In this document: piece after piece, positions 51,584 through 60,878 of the stretch
How the letters are laid out: the number at the start of each line of letters is the position of its first letter
Numbering within the stretch: the first letter of the stretch is position 1
Origin: Candidatus Obscuribacter sp.
GTDB lineage: Bacteria > Cyanobacteriota > Vampirovibrionia > Obscuribacterales > Obscuribacteraceae
Length of the DNA stretch: 64,000 nt
Assembly: GCA_016712465.1 (NCBI GenBank)
Contig: JADJQZ010000001.1
Location: forward strand, 1,178,001-1,242,000
Direction of reading: 5' to 3'
The notes under the pieces: model-generated
Database searches by the model: none
What the model saw: only the letters and a program-made list of their open reading frames with translations
What the model was told of the DNA's origin: nothing
Translations under genes and position numbers: made by a program

Positions 51584-52998
51584 TGCATGACTTTTGTCCT
51601 TGCTCCACAGGTTCGGAAGAGCCAGAATCGGTTATTGAAATTCGATTCCGGTGGGAGCTAAGGTCAGTGGTTGAATCCTTTGAAAATGAAGCTGTTGTGA
51701 AGAATGACACAAGCAAAAAGCTGGCCTCTGAAATTCTCCGAAATCAGTTCGCTGAGACTCTGGCATCTCGTACCCATCCATCTTATACGCCGGAGCAGTT
51801 GGTCGCTTTTGGTGATCAGGTGCTCACCGTTTTAGACCCCGATGGTGACGGGCACTCTCGCTTTTCAATAGTGACGGCGCCGGATAAGTCTGTTCTTGAT
51901 TCTCATGAGGCAGCCGGGCAGACCATGCGGAGACTGGAGGCGCTGGCGGGGCGCAGCCTCAGTTGGCTTGGCCGAAGCGGCGACAAGGCAGGCACTATTG
52001 ATGTGGAAATCATTGGCAACGGTGCGGCTGGAGATAAAGTCCGGACTGGTACGTACTTCTCGGCACCAGTAGAGAATCTTGTCAGTACTGAAGCCGACAA
52101 AATCTTGCCTCGTGCTCAATTGGCAAGCGGGTCTGTCAATGGCGACAGCCCCGAAGACTGCCGTAAGTTATTGACTGATTACCTGGGTCTGGACATCGGT
52201 GCCAGCCAGGAGGAGCTAAACCACAGACTGGCTGCGAGATCTCGGCAACTGCCCGACGATACTACTCCCGAAGAACTGCTGGAAGTATTTAAACGTGAGC
52301 GTCTCTCAAACCACTTCAATACACGGAGGATGGACTCACGGGGGTTGAGCCTGGAACAGATGCAACTGCTAGTGGCAGACGATGCGAAAAATGCAATAGC
52401 ACCGGATACTGCTGATGGTGCCGCCGAGGGGATTTCGGACGTTATGCATGGAGCCGAGGGTTTCTATGGTTTGCCGCCCGGTTCTAGTGCCAGCGATTTA
52501 CAGCGAATTATGTATGCAAGAGATGCCGCTATAGCGGGTTTGCCGGCCAGTACTTCGAGAGAGATTGTAGAGCAGGCTCTTGATAATCTTTACGGAGTGC
52601 GCCGAGACCGAGAGCTGTATTTGAGAGGAATAGGACTTAGCAATCAGGCTGATATGGAAGGCTTGTCCAACTTGAGGCGAGATAAGTTGCTTGAGGCCGG
52701 TTATCCGGCCGAAATGGCTGACACGGAGGAAGGCATTGCTGTTTTGGATGCCCTGGCTCGCCGTGAACAGTCCGCAAGGCTCCGTTTGCCTGAGGACTTC
52801 GATGTGTCTGTCTTCCCCAGCGAGAATGCAGACGGAAAAGCCCAGGATAGAAAACAGACGGCAAGGTTGCTTGGTTTACCTGAGGACGTGAGCAGTAGCG
52901 ACCTGGACAGCGCTGCTGCAAACACCTTCGGCCAGTGCGCGGCCTCTGTGGAGGACCTGGTTTCAGGAAGATTTATTGAGTTTCCCGGGGGGGAATAA
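51583..52998 (+). CDS. Hypothetical protein with internal J-domain-like repeats
   Basis: A 471-residue soluble-looking protein starting in a TAATG overlap with the kinase stop. DPDGDGHSRFSI (about residue 85) resembles one EF-hand loop. From about residue 190 three short helical units share a pattern of L-G-(L/I) then A/S-S-x-x-(D/E)-L (YLGLDIGASQEELNHRL; YGLPPGSSASDLQRIM; LLGLPEDVSSSDLDSA). This recalls the beginning of DnaJ domains, but no HPD motif follows. The function is unknown. Coupling to the two-component pair suggests it acts with that system. Confidence 0.55.
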   Translation: MHDFCPCSTGSEEPESVIEIRFRWELRSVVESFENEAVVKNDTSKKLASEILRNQFAETLASRTHPSYTPEQLVAFGDQVLTVLDPDGDGHSRFSIVTAPDKSVLDSHEAAGQTMRRLEALAGRSLSWLGRSGDKAGTIDVEIIGNGAAGDKVRTGTYFSAPVENLVSTEADKILPRAQLASGSVNGDSPEDCRKLLTDYLGLDIGASQEELNHRLAARSRQLPDDTTPEELLEVFKRERLSNHFNTRRMDSRGLSLEQMQLLVADDAKNAIAPDTADGAAEGISDVMHGAEGFYGLPPGSSASDLQRIMYARDAAIAGLPASTSREIVEQALDNLYGVRRDRELYLRGIGLSNQADMEGLSNLRRDKLLEAGYPAEMADTEEGIAVLDALARREQSARLRLPEDFDVSVFPSENADGKAQDRKQTARLLGLPEDVSSSDLDSAAANTFGQCAASVEDLVSGRFIEFPGGE

Positions 52999-53114
52999 AG
53001 AGGGGTCGAGGTCAGCGAACAGAAAGAACGCGTAGCTGAAATTCGATGATGGGAGGGGTGAGCTTGGCTCAAACCTCCCTCTCTCTTCACTTTCTCTCAA
53101 GTCACCGGAGCAAA

Positions 53115-53143
53115 GAAAGCCCCAGTCTTCAACTGGAGCTTTC
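53115..53143 (+). terminator. Probable intrinsic terminator
   Basis: GAAAGCCCCAGT / ACTGGAGCTTTC form a 12-bp stem with one mismatch and a 5-base loop, followed by TTCCGCC and preceded by A-rich sequence. It lies between the convergent repeat-protein and LysM-protein genes and would end the plus-strand transcript. Confidence 0.6.
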
Positions 53144-53195
53144 TTCCGCCTCTCGGTATCGGACCGGCAATTGCGTCCGTCTTTCGGTTTGGCCG

Positions 53196-54449
53196 TCAGG
53201 GTTTGTCAATCATCGCTCGAATGATCTCGGCGCGTTGTGCCGGAGGTAGATTAATTACCTCTTGCGGGATCTTACGGTTGAGAAGTCCGACCTCCTGCCC
53301 TGACCCCTCTTGCACCATGTTCTTTATGGCGGCGCTCCTGGCTGAAGGCGGCAGATTCATGATACTTTTGTCCACATGCTTGTCTAGTAGGGCGCCACTG
53401 GTTGCGCTTGAGGAATTCCCCGCTTTTAACGGCTCCGCCATCTGGTGAATTGCTTCTGCTCTGGCCTTGGGTGGCAGTGCCATTATTTCCTCCGGGATGG
53501 CGGTGGTTGGTTTGATGAATTTCCCCTGCCCATTGCTACCGAGTGCGGACGCCTCGCTGCGGGCTGTGCCGGTCAAGCCTGTGAGACTGCTTGTTGTGGC
53601 TTTTGTAAGAGCAACTGCAGCCGAGCCCCCAGCTGCACCAGCCGCCAGATCGGTCATTCCGGCGCCCATCTCGCGAAGTTCGTGGCGGCTTTGCTCAACT
53701 TCTTCTTTCGTATGTTCGGTGTCGTTCGCTACCGTCTTTGCAGCCTTCACCCAGCCCTCGATGTTTTCGTAGACCTGGTATGCAGCATAAGCGGCACCCG
53801 TTACCGCTGCCGCGACGACCACTTCCGGAGCGACGACGGCCGCTACCACAGCGGTGCCGACGGCGGAAGCCGTTGCTATTGCCGCCACTTTGATTGGGTG
53901 TTCAGTAATCTCTTCCAGGGCGCCCGTGGCTATCTCTTTGCTCACACCCAGATAACCGGATGGTTCTGCCTTCTTGTTGTCGCTTTGTGGTTCATTGCTT
54001 GACCGGCTGGGCTCCTGTGTCTTTTCTGTGCTTTCTCTTTTGAGTTCCACCGGCACGGTGGTGCTTTGATTTTGAGGTGTTTCCGCCTTTGCTTCCGGGC
54101 TTTTGTTCTCGGCTTTTGGTCCTTCAGCCGAGGTTTTGTTGTCCTTATTGCTGTCTGCTTGCTTGAACAGTGGCGGAATGGTCAGGTATTCACCGGTATG
54201 AGCAGTGGGATAAATTGTTCCGTCGGCTTTGATTTTTCCATCGTTTACCTTTTTGTATTCATCAACAGCCTCATTAATGTGCTTGGGTTTTGCCGTTTCA
54301 CCCGGCTTCTGATGTTCTATAGAGGCTTTGGCTATACGCCAGAGCGAATCTCCCTGAAGCACTTCTACATGCTCATTATTGTGGACTCTAACTGGTCCCC
54401 ACTGTTCTATTTTGTCGTCATCCTTTCGAGTCCGCTCATGGTTTGCCAT
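53196..54449 (-). CDS. LysM protein with hydrophobic middle and C-terminal LPP repeat
   Basis: A 417-residue protein without a signal peptide. Residues 25-95 form a LysM-like domain (VEVLQGDSLWRIAKAS ... TGEYLTIPPLF). A charged, Pro/Thr/Ser-rich linker follows to about residue 165. Residues 185-290 contain Ala/Gly-rich hydrophobic segments (VAAIATASAVGTAVVAAVVA). The last 100 residues have three copies of a short unit (IMALPPKARAEAIHQM, IMNLPPSARSAAIKNM, VINLPPAQRAEIIRAM), a clear tandem repeat at about 320, 361 and 396. I know no family with this repeat. A secreted effector or surface protein is possible. Confidence 0.65.
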   Translation of the reverse strand: MANHERTRKDDDKIEQWGPVRVHNNEHVEVLQGDSLWRIAKASIEHQKPGETAKPKHINEAVDEYKKVNDGKIKADGTIYPTAHTGEYLTIPPLFKQADSNKDNKTSAEGPKAENKSPEAKAETPQNQSTTVPVELKRESTEKTQEPSRSSNEPQSDNKKAEPSGYLGVSKEIATGALEEITEHPIKVAAIATASAVGTAVVAAVVAPEVVVAAAVTGAAYAAYQVYENIEGWVKAAKTVANDTEHTKEEVEQSRHELREMGAGMTDLAAGAAGGSAAVALTKATTSSLTGLTGTARSEASALGSNGQGKFIKPTTAIPEEIMALPPKARAEAIHQMAEPLKAGNSSSATSGALLDKHVDKSIMNLPPSARSAAIKNMVQEGSGQEVGLLNRKIPQEVINLPPAQRAEIIRAMIDKP

Positions 54450-54562
54450 AGTAATACCGTCCTGCTGCGGTTGCTGCAGCGCAAGAAAAGTGTAGATGAA
54501 TGCATGTAGTAATTGGAATTAGTGGCAGCCGAAGAGTAAGTTGCCTGTCTGGGTTGCTTTCC

Positions 54563-54880
54563 TTATTGGCTTGGTAAAAGCTTCGGCTCTACAATCGCGA
54601 TGGATTTGTGCCAGGTGCCGGTATTGAGACCAAATCCTGAAGGGATACATAGTCTTAACTCAAGAAGATAACGGTCCAGCTCGATAGAAATTTCGAGAGT
54701 TTGCTCATGGCAGCTATTGTAGAAGTATTCTTCAGAGGATTTTATGGAGCGGTGATAGAGCTCTACCGCCCGTTTAATGTCTCTGTTTCGTCTTGCCTGC
54801 CGCGCGCCTTCCAGCAGCACTTCCCAGACCACGAGCCCGGAGTTTGAATCAATTGTTCTGTAGAATTTGTTTTTGTTCAT
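54563..54880 (-). CDS. Small helical (TPR-like) protein
   Basis: A 105-residue protein with AAGGTC before ATG 54880. Helices such as LLEGARQARRNRDIKRAVELY, shortened as ARQARRNRDIKRAVELYHR, match one TPR unit, and ILIELDRYLLELRL-type helices follow (EISIELDRYLLELRL). It starts 4 bases after the stop of the upstream gene (54885-55178), so they form a two-gene operon. Function unknown. Confidence 0.55.
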   Translation of the reverse strand: MNKNKFYRTIDSNSGLVVWEVLLEGARQARRNRDIKRAVELYHRSIKSSEEYFYNSCHEQTLEISIELDRYLLELRLCIPSGFGLNTGTWHKSIAIVEPKLLPSQ

Positions 54881-54884
54881 GACC

Positions 54885-55178
54885 TTACAAGGCTCCGTTC
54901 ATTTGGGAAGCCATATGGCGGTGCATGCCGATTTCGGGTTTTTCGGTCAGACCTTGCGGTGCGAAGCTGGAGGCAACTTTCACAGAACCGTCGGTGGGAG
55001 TGACTGCAGTTTCGTACTGCTCCACGTAACGCACCAGAGCCTCGATCAGGGTCTGGCGATTTGGCGGGGAGAGAACCCTCATGGAGTCCTGAAAGACCAC
55101 CCAGGCGGCTTCTCTTTCATTGCTTTTGAGTTTGAGAATTATCTGGTTGATATATTTTTCGGTGTGTTCGTCGTACAT
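54885..55178 (-). CDS. Small hypothetical protein
   Basis: A 97-residue protein with GGAG before ATG 55178. It is helical at the N-terminus (HTEKYINQIILKLKSNER), then MRVLSPPNRQTLIEALVRY, which resembles the LPP repeat unit of the LysM protein encoded nearby (x-L-x-P-P-x-x-R-x-x-x-I). The similarity suggests a shared interaction motif. It precedes the TPR-like gene in a two-gene operon. Confidence 0.55.
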   Translation of the reverse strand: MYDEHTEKYINQIILKLKSNEREAAWVVFQDSMRVLSPPNRQTLIEALVRYVEQYETAVTPTDGSVKVASSFAPQGLTEKPEIGMHRHMASQMNGAL

Positions 55179-55280
55179 GATAGTGCTCCGTCAATTTTCA
55201 AAGGTGCGGGGGCTCAGCTTCTTAGCTGAGAATCAGAGCATATAGATCAAATGTGTAATTGTGATGTTGCAAATGACATG

Positions 55281-56234
55281 TTAAAGTCTATGACTTTTGT
55301 CATGTTTGCCTTTGTTCGAACTGCCTGAAAGTTCCAGCATGCCCTGTCTTTCGACCTGCAGGTCCAAGAGGGTGTAGCTGCTACTGCGAGCGGACATCCA
55401 TTTTTCAATTTCGGCTCGCACCATTTGTTTATGTCGCACATGATAAATAATGAGTACCGCCGGCCCGGCCCCGCTTAATACGCAACCCAGGATAGGGAAG
55501 TCTTTCAAGTGAGCGCTGAGCGAATCTAGTTCCGGTACCCGGTGTCGTCTGTATGGCTCATGGATGTGATCTATAAGTCCTTCTTTCAGGGCCTGATCAT
55601 TGCAGTTGTTCACGGATGCCAGAAATATGGACAGTCTTTGCAGATTGTGAATGACGCTTGCCGTGGGTAGCATAGGCGGTATTAGCGCTCGCATTTTTAT
55701 GGTGTCAAGGGAATAGGGAGGGATTACGCAGAAAAGATGCCAGACTGGCGGCCAATATAGCTGCTGTGTGAAGACCTTCCTGTGTTGGGGAGATTCGGCC
55801 GATATAACCAGGTCACCCAGTAACGCTGCCGCGGCGCTCTCCGCTCTCACCTCCAGAGCTATTGATTGTGAAAGTAGGTCGGCCTGTCCGAGAATCAGAT
55901 CTTCTATGGAATTTACTGCATACAGAGCCGCCAGGATAATTCCATCGCTAACTCCCAGCCCTCGATTGAGAGGTAGGTCGGATTCAACGAGAATCTTGAG
56001 ATGCTGAAGCAAGTGTCTGCGCGACAGGCATATCTTAGACAGCAAGGTATAGACAAGGTTGCCGATGGCAGATGCGTCGCTTGCGGTTCTTATTGCACCG
56101 CTCAGTTGCACCATGGGAATGGTGGCATCGGGATGGGGAAGTATTTCTACTGTTACTTGACTATAGATGCTTAATGCTAGTGCGACCGAATCGAAGCCTG
56201 GACCTAAGTTGGCAGCTACTGCCGGTACCTTCAT
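55281..56234 (-). CDS. GHMP-family homoserine-kinase-like protein
   Basis: A 317-residue protein. The N-terminal motif VPAVAANLGPGFDSVALAL and the C-terminal GCVLSGAGPAVLII are those of ThrB homoserine kinase, which phosphorylates homoserine in threonine synthesis. The central ATP loop, normally PLGRGLGSSAAA, reads PLNRGLGVSDGIILAA, so the Ser-Ala part is altered. This may reduce or change activity. No other threonine gene is near. ATG 56234 begins just before the family start; a frame extension to 56330 has no family features. Confidence 0.7.
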   Translation of the reverse strand: MKVPAVAANLGPGFDSVALALSIYSQVTVEILPHPDATIPMVQLSGAIRTASDASAIGNLVYTLLSKICLSRRHLLQHLKILVESDLPLNRGLGVSDGIILAALYAVNSIEDLILGQADLLSQSIALEVRAESAAAALLGDLVISAESPQHRKVFTQQLYWPPVWHLFCVIPPYSLDTIKMRALIPPMLPTASVIHNLQRLSIFLASVNNCNDQALKEGLIDHIHEPYRRHRVPELDSLSAHLKDFPILGCVLSGAGPAVLIIYHVRHKQMVRAEIEKWMSARSSSYTLLDLQVERQGMLELSGSSNKGKHDKSHRL

Positions 56235-57021
56235 AACAAGCGATTTGCCGCCTTTGCCGCGGCAACCTGCTGCTGCCCGTCCGGCAACGTAGCCTTGAAG
56301 ATTGCTTTGAAAGAACTTGGATGGCAGCAATGTATTTACTGACCTCGTGTCAAATCTGCTTGCAAGAGATTACATCCTGGCAATTGATCTGAGAACTGAC
56401 CAAAGTCACAGAGCACCTATGACCATGAGGTTGGCGCGGCTATAGATAGTTGTGCTAGCCGTAGATTTGGACGTAACGGCTTTCTTGCCTAAGCTTGAAA
56501 CTTTGCCGACTTTCTGTAAGCGCTCTTGTTTAGGCGCTTGCATCCTCTTGGGTTGGCGCGGTTTGTGCTAGTTGGCCTTCCTTGTGCAAAGGACTTTCAG
56601 GAAAAGTGGGTGGTGCTAGTTGCGCTTGCTGGAGTTGGCAACTTTACAGGTGGTCAGGAGTGTTTGTAAAGCTAATGACCCGTCCTTTAAGTGCTGATGG
56701 AATGAGAGTGTGCCACCGGTAGCGGTGCATTTGTTGACGGTTTGTTAAGCCTGCTTGCAGGCTTGAATCTTTACAGAGTCGGCGTCTCATTTAAGTAGCC
56801 GATGCGCTACAGTCCGGGTATTACCTCGTTTTTCCTTAGACCTCGGGAGCCCGAACAGACAGGCAAAAAAGTGCAGCAGTACCACAGGCGAACCCTATCA
56901 GTTCACGTAGTTGATGAGCAGGGTTTTCACCCCCCAATGGCGGAATCAACTTCTTTGAAGTTTTGCCCGTTATTTCAAGCAACACTCTCGATGTTGACCT
57001 AACCTACGCGAGGATGACATT
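56235..57021. other. Long intergenic/leader region of the polysaccharide locus
   Basis: 787 bases without a supported gene. I see GGTTGGCGCGG twice (56429-56439, 56551-56561), each followed by GTGCTAG (also near 56611), so a degenerate repeat. Four hairpins occur: CACCG-GTAG-CGGTG (56714-56727), AAGCCTG-CTTG-CAGGCTT (56747-56764), AACCCT...AGGGTT (56891-56925, with inner ATCA/TGAT) and AACTTC-TTT-GAAGTT (56948-56962). A structured 5' leader or a small RNA is possible. It does not match the c-di-GMP-I consensus. Confidence 0.5.
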
Positions 57022-59172
57022 ATGTTCAGAGGTAAATTGACGCTGACGGTAATTTCTATACTGCTAGCGCTAACGGCGCTGATGGCAGTGTCCATGTCGA
57101 CATTGCACCTTTCGCTCTCTTTCTTGTTGGACCTTGGCTGCTCCCTGTTTTCCTGTGGAGATTTCACTCCCCATGCCCCCCAGGCCTATCTTGCGCTCTT
57201 CTGTGCGCTAACCTTTCTTGTCAGCCGAACTTTTAGTCGGGACTTCGCGCCTGCTCGCTTATTGGTTTCCTTCTTGCTAGTCTGTCTTGGACTGCGTTAC
57301 TTGCTCTGGCGAGTCTTGAGTCTGGCTATGCAGGACGATTCCACTACGATTTATGTGCAGGTGTTTTATCTGCTCATTGAACTGGCGGTCTTTCTCAATA
57401 GTCTGCTCTTCATCATCATTACAGCCTGGCCTACCAATCGCAGCCGCCAGGCCGATGAACTGCAGGTCGCGGTTGATAGTGGTCTCTACTTGCCTAGAGT
57501 CGACATTCTCATACCTTCCTACAATGAAGACGGTGAAATGCTGCGGCGTTCGATTTGTGCCGCTCAGGCGATTGACTATCCGCCGCACCTAGTGCGGGTT
57601 TTCCTCCTTGATGATTCTCGGCGTGATCATATTGAGCGGCTCTGTTCGGAACTGGGCTGCAACTATGTTCGTCGACCGGACAATACGCACCATAAGGCCG
57701 GCAATGTGAACCATGCGCTAAAGTTTGCCAGTCCGTCCATAGATGCCGACTTGCTGGTCTTCTTCGATGCCGACTTTATGCCTGTTACCACCTTTCTGCG
57801 GCGCACCGTAGGCTTCTTTCTGGACGGGCAGGTGGCCATGGTGCAGACGCCACAGTTGTTTTTCTCTCCGGATGCTCCGAGGCAGAATCTTGGTGTAGAA
57901 ACCCGGAGCACTAACGAGGAGGACTTGTTTTTTCAAGTTATTCAACCTGGACGAGACAGGTTCAATGCCACCATGTGCCATGGAACCTGTTTTGTAATCA
58001 GGCGTTCTATTCTGGAGGAGATCGGCGGGCTGCCAACCGATTCTCTTTGCGAGGACTGGGGCACGTCGATTCTGGTGCAGTCCAGGGGCTATAAAATTCC
58101 CTATTTGAATGAGCGTCTTAGTTGTGGAGCCAGTGCCGTGACCGTGGCCAACTTTGTTAAGCAGCGGTTGCGCTGGGCTCAAGGTACCTGGCAGATGCTG
58201 CTTACCCCTCTCAGTCCCTTGCGAATCAGAGGTTTGAGTTTCATGCAACGTCTTGTGCATATGGCCGGTGTTCTGCACTGGTGTATGAGTTTGTGCACGG
58301 TAGCCACCATACTGTTGCCCGTCATCTTCTTCACTTCCGGTACCGGTCCCTTTCGAGTCACGATTGAGGAGGCAGTGGCCTACTGGCTACCTTACTATGC
58401 CGCCAATGGTCTTGTTTTTGCCTGGCTGACCCGTGGCTATAGGGCTTTCTTCTGGTCGGACATTTACGGACCTTTGCTGGCGGTGCCTGTCTTTGTAAGT
58501 TTTGTCAGATTTTTATGGAAGCCATTTGGTGCTACCTTTCAGGTGACTCAGAAAAGTGGCGCCAAAGGTGGTGTGGCAGTCTGCTGGTCTGTGCTCTGGC
58601 CGATTCTGGCGATTCTGAGTAGCTATGCCCTGTCAGCATTATATTTTGCCTTCAATCAGATCTGGTTGGGAGTTGATCGAGGCAGTTCGCCCTTGATGCT
58701 GGCTCTCACTGCCTATGGCAGTGTGGCTCTTGTTCTCAGTGCCATGGTTTGTGTGGATCGACCGGAGAGAAGACAATCAATTCGGGTGCGGCTTCTGGTT
58801 CCGGCAAGGATCAGTGTTTTGCTGCAGGATCAATGCCTGCCTGTTGAGGTTGTAGAGTTGGCAGAAGGCGGGCTTCTCTCTTCGGGACTGGGTGCGGTAG
58901 CGGCAGTCGGTGAGAGTGCTATTCTCTCCCTGCCCTCATTAAACCTGGAGAACCTCAAAGTTAAGCTAGGCCCGGTTCGCGCTGATGGCTTGCGGGCTCT
59001 GGTATTTGAAAAGGAGGAGTTGTCCCATGACCAGTATCGGTTATTGGTTCAATTCCTATATACGGATCCGGCTCGTTGGGCTAAGCCGGAAGTCAGTGAG
59101 CTTACTGGCATTCTCGCTCTTCTTACAAGCCTGGCCAATCCGACTTTCCTCAAGGTCGGCGGCGGCCGATGA
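57022..59172 (+). CDS. Cellulose-synthase-like GT2 glycosyltransferase with C-terminal PilZ domain (BcsA/Alg8-like)
   Basis: A 716-residue membrane GT2 synthase. DILIPSYNEDGE, DDSRR and FDADF give the substrate-binding Asp motifs, LCEDWGTS the catalytic-base motif (usually TED), and QRLRWAQGTW the QxxRW motif. A gating-loop FQVTQK follows, as in BcsA. The C-terminal PilZ domain has RRQSIRVRL, but the second motif (normally D/NxSxxG) reads ELAEGGL. c-di-GMP would switch on polymerisation of an extracellular glucan or related polymer. GAGG is 8 bases before ATG 57022. No BcsB follows; a HlyD-type protein does. Confidence 0.88.
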   Translation: MFRGKLTLTVISILLALTALMAVSMSTLHLSLSFLLDLGCSLFSCGDFTPHAPQAYLALFCALTFLVSRTFSRDFAPARLLVSFLLVCLGLRYLLWRVLSLAMQDDSTTIYVQVFYLLIELAVFLNSLLFIIITAWPTNRSRQADELQVAVDSGLYLPRVDILIPSYNEDGEMLRRSICAAQAIDYPPHLVRVFLLDDSRRDHIERLCSELGCNYVRRPDNTHHKAGNVNHALKFASPSIDADLLVFFDADFMPVTTFLRRTVGFFLDGQVAMVQTPQLFFSPDAPRQNLGVETRSTNEEDLFFQVIQPGRDRFNATMCHGTCFVIRRSILEEIGGLPTDSLCEDWGTSILVQSRGYKIPYLNERLSCGASAVTVANFVKQRLRWAQGTWQMLLTPLSPLRIRGLSFMQRLVHMAGVLHWCMSLCTVATILLPVIFFTSGTGPFRVTIEEAVAYWLPYYAANGLVFAWLTRGYRAFFWSDIYGPLLAVPVFVSFVRFLWKPFGATFQVTQKSGAKGGVAVCWSVLWPILAILSSYALSALYFAFNQIWLGVDRGSSPLMLALTAYGSVALVLSAMVCVDRPERRQSIRVRLLVPARISVLLQDQCLPVEVVELAEGGLLSSGLGAVAAVGESAILSLPSLNLENLKVKLGPVRADGLRALVFEKEELSHDQYRLLVQFLYTDPARWAKPEVSELTGILALLTSLANPTFLKVGGGR

Positions 59173-59205
59173 TTTTCTTCTTCTCCTTGCACTTGGAGTA
59201 AAAGT

Positions 59206-60876
59206 ATGAAAACAGTCAGGTTTATCCTCAAGGGCGCTATCTATTGCACCATCATTGGTCTGATGGTGGTGTCAATCTGGTGGTTGTTCTTCTCGGTTGA
59301 CGGCACCAAGGCCTATATCAACGGCAGCCTGTCGTCTGTTAACGCTCCTATCGATGGTACTATCAGTCTGGTTCGCTTGATACCCACCGATTCCGTATAT
59401 GAGGGCATGACTCTCGGCGCGGTGACGAACCCCAGGGCGGCTCAGCTTGAGCTCGAATACAACCGACTTCGCTCCGACCACCTGCAGCTATCGCTCAAAC
59501 AAGAATTTATGAAAGCCGCCCTCAGTGAGAGGCAGGCCCTTCTTGAAGATACTCTGGTGCGGGTAGCCAGTGAGACCAAGCTCAATGTGGAGCTGGTTGA
59601 GGGTGATATGGAACGGGCTTTGCAGGAACTGAAAGGCCTGGAGGCTTCTGCCCGTGTCGCCAATGATAAGTGGCGCCGGGTGAGCGACCCGAGAGTGCGA
59701 ACGGCCCTGTCCCAAAACGAGCTAGTGGAGGCCCAGGGGCTTGCCGATACTGCCAATGCCCTGGTCACCGCAAAGAAGGCTGAACTGACCGCATATAGAA
59801 GTCGTTTGAATGCCGCTAAGGGCGGATGGGATGCGCAGTTGCGCCAACGTACTCAGTCATTCAGCGAGAAGATCAAGTTGGAGCGGGAAGTAAAGGATTT
59901 GACTCGTGATATTTCGGAGGCAAAACTACAGTTCGAGCAATTGGCCGTGCAGGTCAAGCAAGCGGAGACGCAACTCGGTCTGGCTCGTGCCGCTGCACTG
60001 GTGAGCCAGATCGCCGGCTGCGTCTGGAGTATTGAGCGCCGTGATGGTTCTGTAGCCCGGGCGGCCGACACGGTTCTGCAGCTTCTCAATCCTGCAGATC
60101 GCTGGGTGGAGGCCTTCGTTCCCGAATCACAGGCCGGTCGACTTGAAATTGGTGATCAGGCTGTTGTTTCAGTTGCCGGATTGAATGAGAGCTTTCCTGC
60201 AACCATCGAAGCTATTCGTAGTGGCGGCGGCCGCATTACCGCCGGACAGGATGTTGCTTATCCTCCTCCGGAGAGGATGCGCAAGGAAGTGGCTGTGCGT
60301 CTTCGGTTCAACCCTGAACAGGCACCGCAATTTTCCAGCAAGGATTTCTATGGGGTGGGCAAAACCGTCACCGTTGAATTTGCCGGTAGCGGTTCCCTCT
60401 CCGGTCTGATCAGTCTTGTGCTGGACAATGCAGAAAGCCGGTTCGGACAGGTCGTGCCCGTGCTAGCCTCTTCCATTGGGAGCTTTAGCCTGCCGCAGGG
60501 TTTGCCTGGGTCGGCCCTCGGACCCGCAGTCTATCTGCTTGCCGGTATGTTTGGCGGCATGCTTTTCTCGCTTCTCCTGAAACGGACACCACGCTTGCTT
60601 CCCGTTTCCGGTGACTCCGCGCCAGTGCCGGTGCTGAGCACAACGCCTTCGGCGAGCCTTGCACAGTCTTTGCCTCAAGCGGAAGGGTTGATTCATTATC
60701 CCAGTGAGCGGCTCAGTTTGCCTGAGAGGCATTTCCAGAAGTCGGCGGTTGTCTCTGCCGGCTCAGTTGGCGCCGGACAGTCGTTTGGTGTTCGGCAAAC
60801 AAACAACCAGGTTCCGCCTTGTAAGCGAAAAGGCAAGCGGAAACAGCAAGGCAAAGGCAAAAGCCGAAGGAAGTGA
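59206..60876 (+). CDS. HlyD-family periplasmic adaptor of the polysaccharide synthase
   Basis: A 556-residue protein with one N-terminal membrane helix (GAIYCTIIGLMVVSIWWLFF), then a lipoyl/barrel-sandwich half (LSSVNAPIDGTISLVRLIP), a long coiled coil (about residues 80-260), and the second half (VEAFVPESQAGRLEIGDQAVVS). A hydrophobic C-terminal segment (AVYLLAGMFGGMLFSLLL) follows, then a basic tail (RKGKRKQQ-type). This is the membrane-fusion layout, as in Alg44, and it is the only periplasmic partner of the synthase here. GGAG precedes ATG 59206. Confidence 0.83.
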   Translation: MKTVRFILKGAIYCTIIGLMVVSIWWLFFSVDGTKAYINGSLSSVNAPIDGTISLVRLIPTDSVYEGMTLGAVTNPRAAQLELEYNRLRSDHLQLSLKQEFMKAALSERQALLEDTLVRVASETKLNVELVEGDMERALQELKGLEASARVANDKWRRVSDPRVRTALSQNELVEAQGLADTANALVTAKKAELTAYRSRLNAAKGGWDAQLRQRTQSFSEKIKLEREVKDLTRDISEAKLQFEQLAVQVKQAETQLGLARAAALVSQIAGCVWSIERRDGSVARAADTVLQLLNPADRWVEAFVPESQAGRLEIGDQAVVSVAGLNESFPATIEAIRSGGGRITAGQDVAYPPPERMRKEVAVRLRFNPEQAPQFSSKDFYGVGKTVTVEFAGSGSLSGLISLVLDNAESRFGQVVPVLASSIGSFSLPQGLPGSALGPAVYLLAGMFGGMLFSLLLKRTPRLLPVSGDSAPVPVLSTTPSASLAQSLPQAEGLIHYPSERLSLPERHFQKSAVVSAGSVGAGQSFGVRQTNNQVPPCKRKGKRKQQGKGKSRRK

Positions 60877-60878
60877 GA

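Noticed and set aside
56235..57021. c-di-GMP-I riboswitch in front of the synthase gene
   Set aside because: The hairpins present do not fit the GEMM consensus and the conserved CACGCACAGGGCAAACC core is absent.
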